Under the pieces are notes generated by a model. The model saw only the letters and a list, made by a program, of their open reading frames with translations. It searched no databases and was not told the DNA's origin. The position numbers and the translations under genes were made by a program. Of a stretch of DNA of 64,000 nucleotides, positions 36,333 to 46,406 are shown in pieces; position 1 is the first letter of the stretch; each line of letters begins with the position of its first letter. This stretch comes from Neobacillus notoginsengisoli (lineage in GTDB: Bacteria; Bacillota; Bacilli; Bacillales; Cytobacillaceae): assembly GCF_003515685.1 (NCBI RefSeq), contig NZ_QWEG01000005.1, forward strand, positions 62,001 to 126,000, read 5' to 3'.

Positions 36333-36777
36333 ATAGGTTGAACTTAATTTTTACACAAATGAGCCAAGGAAGCAGGTTGATTGAAGCGGAAGGCACGAAG
36401 ACTCCTCGAAAATCGTGAATTATGCTATCGCATAATTCCTGCGAGGCCAATTCACGGAAGCTTTCCTTTTGCTATCGCATTTCCTTCGTGCAAAGACTAT
36501 TCGTGGAAGCTATTTGTCCTCCGGGATGCGGCGGCAAGGTGGAGACCCCACAGGCGCCAACGCGCCGAGGAGGCTCCACTGACGCCCCGCGGAAAGCGAA
36601 GTGCCTCGTGATAGGCAAAAACCGCCTCGCGACAGGCAAAGATCGCCTGTCTCTGCGATGCAAATTCCTGGGAGCTTTCCTTTGTGTCCGTGCGATGCTT
36701 ATTCTCAGAAGCTTTCCTTTGTGAAGCGCAAATCAACCAAGATTCAACTTGAAAAGAAATTACCTAGTTCAACCTAT
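36333..36777 (+). repeat. Interspersed repeat, family B (copy 2), framed by a 12-bp inverted repeat
   Basis: The 538-base gap before ldh holds no gene. The family B repeat runs from about 36374 (GGTTGATTGAAGCGG) to 36737 (AAGCGCAAATCAACC). Its core GGTGGAGACCCCACAGGCGC at 36539-36558 matches 9426-9445. Two variants of module E stand in tandem at about 36608-36722. Outside, ATAGGTTGAACT (36333-36344) and its exact complement AGTTCAACCTAT (36766-36777) frame the whole unit. The open reading frames inside are products of the repeat. Confidence 0.72.
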
Positions 36778-36781
36778 TTAG

Positions 36782-37774
<993 letters not shown>

Positions 37775-37846
37775 ATCAATACTTCCTACCAATCTCTCCA
37801 GAATAAATTTTTTCCTAAAGGGGAATTTAATACGGGAGGGAATAAT

Positions 37847-38038
37847 ATGAGCAGAGCAATTTCTTCAATTTTAATGATTGGAACTGCCGGGTATGCCATT
37901 TACCGCTACAGGTACAGGTTAATGAATCTCATTCTGGGTACCGGCTGGATTAGAAAGATGGCCGTCAGCACAATTATGGGCATGCCTGGAACGAAGAAAA
38001 AATTAATGGAGTCAGTATTTGGAAGCCCGAACCGGTAA
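37847..38038 (+). CDS. yqgO: Small conserved membrane-associated protein (YqgO-like)
   Basis: A 63-residue protein with a single hydrophobic N-terminal helix (AISSILMIGTAGYAIYRY) and a basic tail. It occupies the place of yqgO just before the rhomboid gene in B. subtilis and has the same size. GGGAGGG precedes ATG 37847. The terminator stem overlaps its last codons. Function unknown. Confidence 0.7.
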   Translation: MSRAISSILMIGTAGYAIYRYRYRLMNLILGTGWIRKMAVSTIMGMPGTKKKLMESVFGSPNR

Positions 38039-38059
38039 CTGAACGGTTCGGGCTTTTAT
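38021..38059 (+). terminator. Terminator after yqgO
   Basis: AGCCCGAACCG and CGGTTCGGGCT form an 11-bp stem with a T-rich tail; the stop codon sits in the loop side. Confidence 0.88.
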
Positions 38060-38206
38060 CGTCATCACTTTAAACCGATGAGGTAGTGGGATTATAGCGA
38101 GAGTTTTGTTTTTCTTTCTTGTAGCTAGGGAATTCGTTTATAATGGTTATGATAGATGTAGGATATTCGGGTGTTTACATAAACCTGAAGAAAGCAGGGG
38201 AAGCTT

Positions 38207-39769
38207 TTGTACAAAAAAGAAGATTATGTGTTTTGGAAGCTTGCGGAGCTTTTTATCGTTCAGGCAGGCTACAGAATCGTGAAGCTCTTTCCTAATCAGC
38301 AGGAATTATGGCTTGAAAAAAAGGAAAATAAAAAAACTCCAATCGTCCGTTTATTGCGCAGTGACATTTCCTGGAGCAATTGGATGGTACGGGATATAGA
38401 AACAACAGCTTTGACGGGCTCAAGGATTAGAAGACAAATGAACTTGCGTAGGCTGCCCCTGGTAAACATTTATATCAGCGAATATCCGCCTGTAGACGAC
38501 TATGCCACAATGGCCGAAGAGCCATTCATTTTAAGGGATCGCATGTCTGAAACGCTCGTCCATTCCATATTGTTTGCTGAAGATACATACAAAGATGCTG
38601 AACAGAAGCTGGCCTATCTGACTGTATTAAAAGACTTGGATTTTTTACATACACTTGACTACAGCCAGGAAGCGATTGAAGAGGTAAAGAGGAAAACGCT
38701 AGAGCATGCCAGGAGGGAAACTGAAAAGGAACAAGCTATTTTCAAAGCAGGGAAACCCTTCTTCACGTATATCTTTATGGCCATTCAGATAGCCGTTTTC
38801 CTTATTCTTGAATTGAATGGCGGAAGCACAAACCCATCCACTCTTTTAAAATTCGGTGCAAAATTCAACCCCCTAATATTAAACGGTGAATGGTGGAGGT
38901 TTTTCACTCCTATTTTTCTTCACATAGGGCTTTTGCACCTGGCTATGAATACCTTCGGCCTTTATTTTGTTGGAACAGCGGTCGAAAGAATGATGGGAAG
39001 CGCCCGTTTTTTATTTGTTTACTTATTTGCGGGATTTGGCGGTTCGCTTGCAAGCTTTTTGTTCAGTCATGAATTATCAGCAGGCGCAAGCGGGGCAATA
39101 TTTGGGTGCCTCGGCGCGCTCCTCTATTTTGGTTTAGTCTTTCCAAGGCTTTTTTACCGGACGATGGGTCCGACCGTATTGTTTATCATTGTTCTAAATC
39201 TCGCTTTTGGATTTTCGGTTTCAATGGTAGATAATGCAGGGCACATAGGAGGGCTTGCAGCAGGCTTTCTTGCTGCGGGTATTGTTCATTTTCCAAAGAA
39301 AAAGAGGCCTGTCATGCAGATCGCTTTTGCAGCTGCCTCCATTTTGATTGTGGGCCTCCTTCTTCAGCATGGCTTCCAAAAAGCGTTGGGACCGAAAGAT
39401 GAACGGTCGGTCATTTTGCTTGCTGAAGAGTATATCAACCAGGAAAATATCGACAAAGCTTACGAAATTCTAAAAGCTTTTGAAACCAACAGTTCAGTGA
39501 CAGAGAAAACTTATTTCATGCTGTCGTTTACGGAGATTAAAAAAGGGATGTTACCCGAAGCAAAGCTTCACTTGCAAAAAGCGATTGAATTGGATCCGGA
39601 ATTCCCTGAAGCACACTACAATCTTGCACTCATTTATCTTGAAGAAGAAAATCTTGAGCTTGCAGGGAAACATGCGGAAAAGGCAGCGGCAATCAAGCCT
39701 GGCCGAGATGAATATAAAAATCTCGTCGCTGAAATAAAAAAAGCGATAAAAAAGAACCCTCGAAGATAG
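38207..39769 (+). CDS. gluP: Rhomboid intramembrane serine protease with TPR repeats (GluP/YqgP)
   Basis: A 520-residue membrane protease. An N-terminal cytoplasmic domain (about 1-180) precedes the six-helix rhomboid core. The nucleophile is S295 in GASGAIFG and the catalytic His is H346 in AGHIGG. The seventh helix is followed by TPR repeats (about 395-515: EEYINQENIDKAYEILKAF, AHYNLALIYLEEENLELAGK). In B. subtilis YqgP cuts the magnesium transporter MgtE together with FtsH. The start is TTG 38207 behind CAGGGGAA. Confidence 0.94.
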   Translation: MYKKEDYVFWKLAELFIVQAGYRIVKLFPNQQELWLEKKENKKTPIVRLLRSDISWSNWMVRDIETTALTGSRIRRQMNLRRLPLVNIYISEYPPVDDYATMAEEPFILRDRMSETLVHSILFAEDTYKDAEQKLAYLTVLKDLDFLHTLDYSQEAIEEVKRKTLEHARRETEKEQAIFKAGKPFFTYIFMAIQIAVFLILELNGGSTNPSTLLKFGAKFNPLILNGEWWRFFTPIFLHIGLLHLAMNTFGLYFVGTAVERMMGSARFLFVYLFAGFGGSLASFLFSHELSAGASGAIFGCLGALLYFGLVFPRLFYRTMGPTVLFIIVLNLAFGFSVSMVDNAGHIGGLAAGFLAAGIVHFPKKKRPVMQIAFAAASILIVGLLLQHGFQKALGPKDERSVILLAEEYINQENIDKAYEILKAFETNSSVTEKTYFMLSFTEIKKGMLPEAKLHLQKAIELDPEFPEAHYNLALIYLEEENLELAGKHAEKAAAIKPGRDEYKNLVAEIKKAIKKNPRR

Positions 39770-39817
39770 AGAAAAGTTTTTTATAAAGATATTACGCCAT
39801 GATGGTAGGGGAAGAAC

Positions 39818-40042
39818 TTGAAAAGTGTTTATGAAATCCAACAATTTTTAAAAAAGTATGGAACAATCATCTACGTTGGCAGCAGGCTGGCCGATCTGGA
39901 ACTAATGGAAGAAGAGTTAATTGAAATGCATAACTCCCAGTTGATTGAAACGAAGGAATTCCAGAATGCTCTTATGTTATTAAGACATGAAATTCAGATG
40001 GAAAAAGAAAAAAATACTAGAAAATCAGGTGATGGAGAATGA
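39818..40042 (+). CDS. yqgQ: DUF910 family protein YqgQ
   Basis: A 74-residue helical protein with the family pattern [20 protein letters not shown] and [17 protein letters not shown]. It starts at TTG 39818 behind GGGGAAG and overlaps glcK by four bases. The order gluP-yqgQ-glcK is conserved in bacilli. Function unknown. Confidence 0.88.
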   Translation: MKSVYEIQQFLKKYGTIIYVGSRLADLELMEEELIEMHNSQLIETKEFQNALMLLRHEIQMEKEKNTRKSGDGE

Positions 40043-41010
40043 TGGAAAAGTGGCTGGCGGGAATCGATTTGGGAGGAACGTCGACAAAGCTTGCTTTTAT
40101 ATCGGTTTATGGGGAAATCATCCACAAGTGGGAAATCCCTACGGATAATTCGAATGAAGGAAAAAATATTCTTCTCAACATAGCAAAGTCGATAGATAAA
40201 AAACTTGAAGAAATCGGGCAAACGAAGGAAAAGCTGGCAGGTATCGGAATGGGTGCGCCCGGGCCGGTCAATTATAGTAAGGGCATCCTTTACAATACGG
40301 TTAACCTCGGCTTGAGAGACAATTATCCTTTGAGGGATATTCTTGAGGTCGAAACCAATTTGCCAGCGTCGATTGATAATGATGCGAATTGCGCCGCCCT
40401 TGGTGAAATGTGGAAAGGTGCCGGGGAAGGGGCTAAAGATCTTGTGTGCGTTACCCTTGGAACTGGGGTAGGTGGCGGCGTCATTGCAAACGGCCATATC
40501 GTCCAGGGCACGAGTGGAGCAGCCGGAGAAATTGGCCACATCGCGGCCATCCCGATTGGCGGAGCGCAGTGTAATTGCGGTAAGACTGGCTGCCTCGAAA
40601 CAATTGCCTCGGCAACAGGTATTGTCAGACTTGCCAAGGAGACAGTAGACAGCGGTGATGCAGGGGAAATGGGCAGGGTTTTTGCGGATAATGGACAGAT
40701 TACTGCCAAGGATGTTTTTGAATGTGCGAAAAATGGAGATACTCATGCGTTAAAGGTGATTGATGAAGTAGCTTTCCATTTAGGGTTGGCTCTGGCAAAC
40801 ATTGCTAACACCCTTAATCCCGAGAAGATTGTTCTTGGAGGGGGAGTGTCCAAAGCGGGTGATTTCCTTGTGGAAAAGGTAAGGGAGCAATTCGAAAAGT
40901 TTGCCTTTCCGAGGGTTCGGGAAACAACGAAATTGGCTTTAGCCACTTTGGGAAATGACGCGGGCGTCATTGGTGCAGCTTGGCTGGTCAAAGATCGAGC
41001 ATCGTATTAA
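40039..41010 (+). CDS. glcK: Glucokinase (ROK family)
   Basis: Phosphorylates glucose with ATP; 323 residues. The ATP-binding [12 protein letters not shown] stretch is at the N-terminus, the sugar site in [12 protein letters not shown], and the ROK signature with zinc-binding [10 protein letters not shown] at about residue 179-188. GGTGATGGAG precedes ATG 40039 or 40042. It is co-transcribed with yqgQ. Confidence 0.94.
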   Translation: MMEKWLAGIDLGGTSTKLAFISVYGEIIHKWEIPTDNSNEGKNILLNIAKSIDKKLEEIGQTKEKLAGIGMGAPGPVNYSKGILYNTVNLGLRDNYPLRDILEVETNLPASIDNDANCAALGEMWKGAGEGAKDLVCVTLGTGVGGGVIANGHIVQGTSGAAGEIGHIAAIPIGGAQCNCGKTGCLETIASATGIVRLAKETVDSGDAGEMGRVFADNGQITAKDVFECAKNGDTHALKVIDEVAFHLGLALANIANTLNPEKIVLGGGVSKAGDFLVEKVREQFEKFAFPRVRETTKLALATLGNDAGVIGAAWLVKDRASY

Positions 41011-41015
41011 CGATT

Positions 41016-41047
41016 AAAAGGCTCCTTGAATCGGAGCCTTTTTATTA
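41016..41047 (+). terminator. Terminator after glcK
   Basis: AAAAGGCTCC and GGAGCCTTTTT pair around a 7-base loop. Confidence 0.85.
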
Positions 41048-41124
41048 TTCAACGGAATGATTCTTCCTCTGGTTCATACATAAGAAATAAGGACGGATGA
41101 ACCAACATACAGGAGGAGGAAATC

Positions 41125-42261
41125 ATGAGAATATTGACGAAAGACTTTGATTCACTTTACGAAATCAGTGCGTTTTTTAACCTCCCTACTGAACTGATTA
41201 TTGATTCTAATAAGGAATTTTTTGACCAAGGTTCTGTTTTGCCTGACGAGATTAACATACCAGGATTCTCTTTGCTCCCTTCGTGTTTTCAGGAAGAGGA
41301 AAATCAGGGAGCGATCCGTTCAGTCGAAAGAACATTCCAGGAAAATAAACAGAAGCTATGGAAGCATACTTCTCCCGCAATAGTAGGGCGGATGGAATAT
41401 AGTCCCGAAATTTTGGAAAGGGATTTAGCTGTCTTGAAACAAGCTTATCCGTATGCTTCAGTAAGGGAGATTGGCAAAAGCGTGCTTGGAAATCCTATTA
41501 AGGAGATCAAAATCGGCAAAGGGAATAGAAAAATTCACATAAATGCTTCCTTCCATGCAAATGAGTGGATTACGAGTGGAGTTCTTATGGAGCTAGTAAA
41601 TGCTTACCTGATTGCCTTAACAAACAATGGAGGATTACATGGCGCAGAAGCGATGGGCGCTTATAGGAGCGTGGAGCTTTCCATCGTTCCAATGGTAAAC
41701 CCCGATGGAGTAAGCCTTGTGATAAACGGGCCTCCTAAGGGCCTTGAAAAAAACCTTTTAAAAATGAATAATGGCAGCACTGACTTTTCTGGCTGGAAGG
41801 CAAATTGTAATGGGGTGGATTTAAACAATCAGTTTCCTGCCAACTGGGAAATCGAAAAGGGACGAAAAGAGCCTAAATCACCGGCAGCACGTGATTATCC
41901 GGGTAATAAACCGCTATCTGAGCCTGAAGTGGCGGCAATGGCAAAGCTTGTAAGGGAGAGCCAATTTGACATGGTAATCGCCTTTCATACTCAAGGGGAG
42001 GAATTTTATTGGGGATATGGGGGGAGAGAACCCGGGGATTCTGAAAAACTTGCTGCAATCTTTTCAAAATCAAGCGGCTACAAGGCTGTTCGTTCGATAG
42101 ACAGTCATGCAGGTTTTAAGGATTGGTTCATCCAGGAATTCGGAAAACCTGGATTTACAATCGAGTTGGGCAAAGGCATTAATCCAATTCCTTTATCGCA
42201 ATACAATAAAATATACAATCAAATTAAAGGTATTTTTATTTCCGCGCTTAACTGGCGATAA
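41125..42261 (+). CDS. yqgT: Gamma-D-glutamyl-L-diamino acid endopeptidase (M14 family)
   Basis: A zinc carboxypeptidase-like enzyme acting on peptidoglycan peptides, 378 residues. The N-terminal 50 residues form a LysM-like domain (LYEISAFFNLPTELI, LPDEINIP). The catalytic domain has H144 and E147 (FHANEW), H288 (AFHTQGE) as third zinc ligand, and E347 (FTIELGKG) as catalytic base. No signal peptide is seen, so it may act on imported peptides or during sporulation. AGGAGGAGG precedes ATG 41125. It lies in the yqgT position. Confidence 0.88.
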   Translation: MRILTKDFDSLYEISAFFNLPTELIIDSNKEFFDQGSVLPDEINIPGFSLLPSCFQEEENQGAIRSVERTFQENKQKLWKHTSPAIVGRMEYSPEILERDLAVLKQAYPYASVREIGKSVLGNPIKEIKIGKGNRKIHINASFHANEWITSGVLMELVNAYLIALTNNGGLHGAEAMGAYRSVELSIVPMVNPDGVSLVINGPPKGLEKNLLKMNNGSTDFSGWKANCNGVDLNNQFPANWEIEKGRKEPKSPAARDYPGNKPLSEPEVAAMAKLVRESQFDMVIAFHTQGEEFYWGYGGREPGDSEKLAAIFSKSSGYKAVRSIDSHAGFKDWFIQEFGKPGFTIELGKGINPIPLSQYNKIYNQIKGIFISALNWR

Positions 42262-42342
42262 TCTACTAGAAATGCAAATCTTTTGAAACTTTCTAAGTTA
42301 CCAAACGTCTAAAGTATATCGGATAAAGTAAGGGGGAAGGGA

Positions 42343-43503
42343 ATGGGCGTAAGTTTTCTAAAAAAAATCATTCATCTTGGATTGCCTGCCAGGCTGGCAC
42401 TCATTAGCCTAATTTTCCTGACCCTGGCGGCATGTTCAGATTCGAAAAATATAAAGACGCAGCCAGAATCACCAACTGGTGATACAAAGGGGAAGACTCA
42501 GGAAGTGAGGATGGCAGTGGAGGATTGGAAGCTCCCTATTCAAGTGCCGGAGGGAGAGTTTTACAAGGTTTTTGGGTGGCTGGATGACAGTAAACTAATC
42601 TTTGTGTCCAATTTACAATCTGGTTCAAATCTTTATTCTTATTCCCTGGAAAAAGGTGAAAGCAGTCTGATTCTTCAAACGGACCATCCGATTGCAGAGG
42701 TTTCCCTTAATTATGACCGGACAATGATATTGGTTCATACTTCCTCCTCTTCATATGAAGCCATTGTTAACATATATGATCTGAAAGGGGATATTGTTTC
42801 AGGGCAATCCTTTCCTTCAACCGAGCTCCATGCCGAGTGGAATCCTTATAAAAACGATACGGCACTCATTGTCGCTTTTCAGGATGATTGGTCCTTTCGT
42901 GCTTATCAGATGGACACATCCGATAAAACAGTTGAGGAAGTTCTTATATCAGAACCGTTCGTTGAATGGATTGGTGAAAATAAACTAGCATACCTTGATT
43001 GGAACGATGAATCTCCTTCATTCTTTGCTCCCCTTGCTATTCAAGAAATCGGGGGCAGCAAAGAGACAGTTAAGCTGGATCATATTTATCGGATCGAGTC
43101 GTATAAAGATTATCTGTTAACCGTTCAGGCTAGTGGAACGGATTTGGAAAAAGCGGTTTTTACTTTTTATGATAAAAAATTCAATGAAGTTAATTCACTC
43201 GAATTACCGCATCTGTCCAGCTTTTCCGGCTGGCTTGTCCCTTATATGGACTTTATAGAAGACAAACAGAGGTTTACAGTCTTTGAGCCTTTGAAAAGCG
43301 GTGAAGCTGATACGTATACGGAAGGCTTTACCTTAGCTGTATATCAGGTCGGCAATGAGACGGGCCGGGACGTCATAATGGAAGGAATCGATAATCAGCC
43401 TATTTTATCGTCGCCAAGCGGCAGGGCTTACCTTTATGGTTTTCGATTTGAAAGGATTCTTAATATTGAATCCAAAAAGATCTTCAATCTTATTCAGGAG
43501 TAA
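42343..43503 (+). CDS. yqgU: Lipoprotein of the YqgU type
   Basis: A 386-residue exported lipoprotein. It has a basic start, a hydrophobic helix (ARLALISLIFLTLAAC) and a lipobox Cys at about 31. The mature part is made of repeating beta-strand units (YKVFGWLDDSKLIFVSN, YSLEKGESSLILQT, DGIDN-type turns), like a beta-propeller. The function is unknown. AGGGGGAAGGG precedes ATG 42343. It is adjacent to yqgT as in B. subtilis. Confidence 0.8.
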   Translation: MGVSFLKKIIHLGLPARLALISLIFLTLAACSDSKNIKTQPESPTGDTKGKTQEVRMAVEDWKLPIQVPEGEFYKVFGWLDDSKLIFVSNLQSGSNLYSYSLEKGESSLILQTDHPIAEVSLNYDRTMILVHTSSSSYEAIVNIYDLKGDIVSGQSFPSTELHAEWNPYKNDTALIVAFQDDWSFRAYQMDTSDKTVEEVLISEPFVEWIGENKLAYLDWNDESPSFFAPLAIQEIGGSKETVKLDHIYRIESYKDYLLTVQASGTDLEKAVFTFYDKKFNEVNSLELPHLSSFSGWLVPYMDFIEDKQRFTVFEPLKSGEADTYTEGFTLAVYQVGNETGRDVIMEGIDNQPILSSPSGRAYLYGFRFERILNIESKKIFNLIQE

Positions 43504-43524
43504 GAAAAATTAACAAATCCAAGA

Positions 43525-43845
43525 ACAAAAGCGCAAGCGCCTTCGTGACAGGCAAAAACCGCCTGTCCCTGCGATGATTATGCCCAGAAGCTTTCCTTTG
43601 TGGTCATCGCCGTACAAACTGGAAGGGCTTCGACTGAGATAAAGGAATCACAAAGAGCGAAGCTACTACCTGCAGTACTTCATGAATTAGCATTCGTGAA
43701 AAGCTTCCTGGGCTTTGCGACGAGCTGAAGGTAAGCTTCCCGAATATGCTATGGCGCAGGAGCACTGAGCGATTCGATGATGACTTATCGTAGGGAGGAG
43801 ACCTGAAGTTTGCGCACGCGTAGGCGCTGAAGCTAGATGTAGCCA
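43525..43845 (+). repeat. Interspersed repeat, family C (copy 1, element D absent)
   Basis: This gene-free stretch reads from ACAAAAGCGCAAGCGCC to TAGGCGCTGAAGCTAGATGT. It contains module E at 43542-43600. It is the near-identical inverse of 52303-52786, except that 43639-43644 is a single ATAAAG (CTGAGATAAAGGAATCAC). The other copy has the 161-bp element D at this point. This is therefore an empty insertion site. The remaining bases to 43902 show nothing recognisable. Confidence 0.82.
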
Positions 43846-43902
43846 TGCTTGGTAAATTAGTTATCCACAGTTGCGAATTCTATAGTTTCCTAAAAATAAA
43901 AT

Positions 43903-43935
43903 AAAGACTGCCGGCGGAAGCCGGCAGTCTTGTTC
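43903..43935 (-). terminator. Terminator of yqgW
   Basis: GACTGCCGGC and GCCGGCAGTC pair with a GGAA loop; on the minus strand a T-rich run follows. Confidence 0.85.
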
Positions 43936-43940
43936 GGATA

Positions 43941-44108
43941 TTAGATTGGATAGCCATCTTTCCATACGGTCATAAAAGTGAACCAGCCAAATACGAGGAA
44001 AGTAGCTGCGGCAAAAAATAAGCCCAAAAAGTTTTTGTTTTTCAATGCAGTAAATGAACTATACCCTGCCAACAATGTTACAAGCGCGAAAATGATCACT
44101 AGCCCCAT
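43941..44108 (-). CDS. yqgW: DUF2759 small membrane protein (YqgW)
   Basis: A 55-residue protein with two transmembrane helices (MGLVIIFALVTLLAGYSSF and FLGLFFAAATFLVFGWFTF) and the end TVWKDGYPI, typical of DUF2759. The frame stays open upstream to 44156, but AAGGGGGC lies before the ATG at 44106-44108. It is transcribed divergently from yqgX, as in B. subtilis. Function unknown. Confidence 0.8.
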   Translation of the reverse strand: MGLVIIFALVTLLAGYSSFTALKNKNFLGLFFAAATFLVFGWFTFMTVWKDGYPI

Positions 44109-44280
44109 TATAAAGCCCCCTTTACCATATAGTCGCGGGCTGTGCAGCCCGGTCAATTACACAGTTTCTATGTAAGAAACAATCATTTCCATCCGTTTTC
44201 ATTCTATATTTTTTTATTTGTTTTGTCGAGTATTAGTGTACAATAAGGCTATCAATGTGTACAACTGGAGGTTTTTATTC

Positions 44281-44919
44281 ATGAATTGGTTTCCGATTCC
44301 CTTAGGCCCACTGCAGACGAATTGCTATGTGTTGCATGACGAACATCGTCAATGCCTTATTTTTGATCCTGGGGAAGAAGCGGATAAACTTAAAGCAATT
44401 TTAGCTGAAAAGAAGTTGCGCCCAGTGGCAATTCTGCTTACACACGCCCATTTCGACCATATTGGCGCAGTCGATCCAATTAGGGATCATTACAATATTC
44501 CCGTTTATCTCCATGAAAACGAAAAGAAGTGGCTTGCAGACCCTGCCCGGAATGGCTCAGCCTATTTTCTTGGTGGTGAAGTAAGGGTCAGGGATGCAGA
44601 ACATTTGCTGAAACACGAAGGGGAAATGGAGTTAGGTGGGTTTTCCTTTGAAGTTTTTGAAACGCCTGGCCATTCTCCAGGAAGTGTAACGTTTTATTTT
44701 GCAGAAAAAGGTATCGTCGTTTCTGGAGACACCCTGTTTATGGGAAGTGTCGGCAGGACGGATCTTCCAGGAGGAAATGAAAAGGAATTAATGAAGAGTA
44801 TTCATACAAAGCTGCTTGAGCTTCCAGAGGAGACAATTGTTTTACCTGGTCATGGGCCGGTGACGACAATTGGAGATGAAATGGCGGCAAATCCTTTTTT
44901 ACATGGATTCAGAAATTAA
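44281..44919 (+). CDS. yqgX: Metallo-beta-lactamase-fold hydrolase YqgX
   Basis: A glyoxalase II-like hydrolase of 212 residues. The metal motif THAHFDHIG, the later GHSPGS, SGDTLF and PGHGP stretches are complete, so two zinc ions should bind. Thiol-ester or bacillithiol-related substrates are possible and unproven. The frame extends to 44218, but ACTGGAGG before ATG 44281 decides the start. The next gene follows closely. Confidence 0.9.
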   Translation: MNWFPIPLGPLQTNCYVLHDEHRQCLIFDPGEEADKLKAILAEKKLRPVAILLTHAHFDHIGAVDPIRDHYNIPVYLHENEKKWLADPARNGSAYFLGGEVRVRDAEHLLKHEGEMELGGFSFEVFETPGHSPGSVTFYFAEKGIVVSGDTLFMGSVGRTDLPGGNEKELMKSIHTKLLELPEETIVLPGHGPVTTIGDEMAANPFLHGFRN

Positions 44920-44940
44920 GACAGTTTGGAGAGGATCCAA

Positions 44941-46032
44941 GTGCTTGACCACTTGAAAAAAATCATAGACGAGGCTGAAGGAGGCCATATATCATATGCG
45001 GAATTTATAGAACTCGCTCTCTATCACCCCGATTATGGCTATTATATGCGCGAAACGGAAAAAATCGGACGTGCCGGCGATTTCATTACAACAAGCAATG
45101 TATCAGATATTTTTGGCCGAATTGTTTCAAAATGGTTCTCATGGCTTGTAGGGAAGCATGGAATTGAACCGTCTGTATGTGAAATCGGCGGGGGCAACGG
45201 CCGTTTTGCAAAAGCGTTTATGGATGAATGGGTTAAGAATGAGGAAAAGCCATTATCTTATCTTATTGTGGAGACTAGCCCTTTCCATAGGAAGCTGCAA
45301 AAGGAAGCTCTTGGCAGTTTCCCGGGCTTCACTCAATATGAATCTATTAAAGATATTGATAACTTTAATGGCTTGGTTTTTTCAAATGAGTTGTTTGATG
45401 CGCTTCCTGTTCATGTAGTTGAACGAAAAGAAGGAAATCTAATGGAAGCAATGGTAGGTTATCAAGAGGATCAGTTAGTCGAACAGCTAGTTCCATTAAC
45501 AAATAGAGCCATAGCTTCGTTTATTGATGAGAACAGTTTAAGGATCACAGAGGGTCAGAGAATTGAAATCCCGCTGGCGATGGGAACGATGGTTCAGGAA
45601 GTCGCAAACTTGCTCACCAGTGGTCTTGTTGTGACGATCGATTATGGCTATACAGCAGAGGAGTGGGGATGGCCTTCAAGGAAAAAAGGCAGCCTGCGTG
45701 GTTATATGAATCACCAAATGCATCACAGTGTATTGGAAAATCCAGGGCGAATGGATATTACTTCCCATATACATTTCGATGCCTTAGAGAAGGCCGGAAA
45801 AGATTTAGGGCTTAACTCGCTTGCCCTGTTGAGGCAGGATGAGTTCCTAATATCCGCGGGAATTTTAAAGGAGCTTGAGGAAAATTACGACCCCAATCCA
45901 TTTTCTGAAACGAGCAGAAGAAACAGGGCGATCAGAAGCCTTGTCCTTCCTACGGGGATGAGTACGGCTTTTCGTGTATTGATTCAGGAAAAAGGTTTGC
46001 AAATGAATGCTGAAAACTTGTTTCAACAATGA
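44941..46032 (+). CDS. SAM-dependent methyltransferase, MidA/NDUFAF7 (DUF185) family
   Basis: A class I methyltransferase of about 363 residues. The SAM-binding loop is VCEIGGGNGRFAKAF, preceded by the family stretch YHPDYGYYMRETEKIGRAGDF (seen as YHPDYGYY and IGRAGDFITT). SNELFDALPVHVV and VVTIDYGYT follow. The target of bacterial members is unknown; the mitochondrial relative methylates a complex I subunit. TTG 44926 opens the frame, but GGAGAGG at 44928-44934 fits GTG 44941 better. It is probably co-transcribed with yqgX. Confidence 0.88.
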   Translation: MLDHLKKIIDEAEGGHISYAEFIELALYHPDYGYYMRETEKIGRAGDFITTSNVSDIFGRIVSKWFSWLVGKHGIEPSVCEIGGGNGRFAKAFMDEWVKNEEKPLSYLIVETSPFHRKLQKEALGSFPGFTQYESIKDIDNFNGLVFSNELFDALPVHVVERKEGNLMEAMVGYQEDQLVEQLVPLTNRAIASFIDENSLRITEGQRIEIPLAMGTMVQEVANLLTSGLVVTIDYGYTAEEWGWPSRKKGSLRGYMNHQMHHSVLENPGRMDITSHIHFDALEKAGKDLGLNSLALLRQDEFLISAGILKELEENYDPNPFSETSRRNRAIRSLVLPTGMSTAFRVLIQEKGLQMNAENLFQQ

Positions 46033-46066
46033 AAAACAGCCGGGGCTATAGCCGCCGGCTGTTTTG
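46033..46066. terminator. Terminator between the methyltransferase gene and yqgY
   Basis: AAAACAGCCG and CGGCTGTTTT pair in a strong stem between converging genes. Confidence 0.8.
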
Positions 46067-46081
46067 TGGGCAAATATAGAA

Positions 46082-46321
46082 TCAGTTTCCTCCAAGCGGC
46101 ATCATAAAAGTAGTCCAGTAGGTGAAACCAGCAAAGAATACTGTCAAATATGCCCCAAATACATACATATACATGCGTTCGGATAATTTAAGATAACTTA
46201 AGAGAACAAAGAATCCGGTCTGGGCCAGGAACAGCAAAGCTGTTTTTGGCATATGCCCAATATAAAACATGACTGTGAAAATTCCTGTCCAGAAGCCGAG
46301 TCCTCTATACATCCGCTCCAT
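46082..46321 (-). CDS. yqgY: DUF2626 small membrane protein (YqgY)
   Basis: A 79-residue protein with three hydrophobic segments. It carries the highly conserved family stretches MERMYRGLGFWTGIF, LSERMYMYVFGAYLTVFFAG and YWTTFMMP. GGGAGGG lies before the ATG on the minus strand. Function unknown. Confidence 0.87.
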   Translation of the reverse strand: MERMYRGLGFWTGIFTVMFYIGHMPKTALLFLAQTGFFVLLSYLKLSERMYMYVFGAYLTVFFAGFTYWTTFMMPLGGN

Positions 46322-46406
46322 ATGTAACCCTCCCTTTTACCCGCAATACCCATCGTAGAATATTATAAGATAAAAGAGATGGAAAAGTAAACTATCGTCT
46401 CTTAAG

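Noticed and set aside
43604-43846. Matching peptides with SAYACANFRSPPYDKS at 43604-43846 (minus) and 52271-52462 (plus)
   Set aside because: The match comes from the two inverted copies of repeat C, not from a conserved gene.
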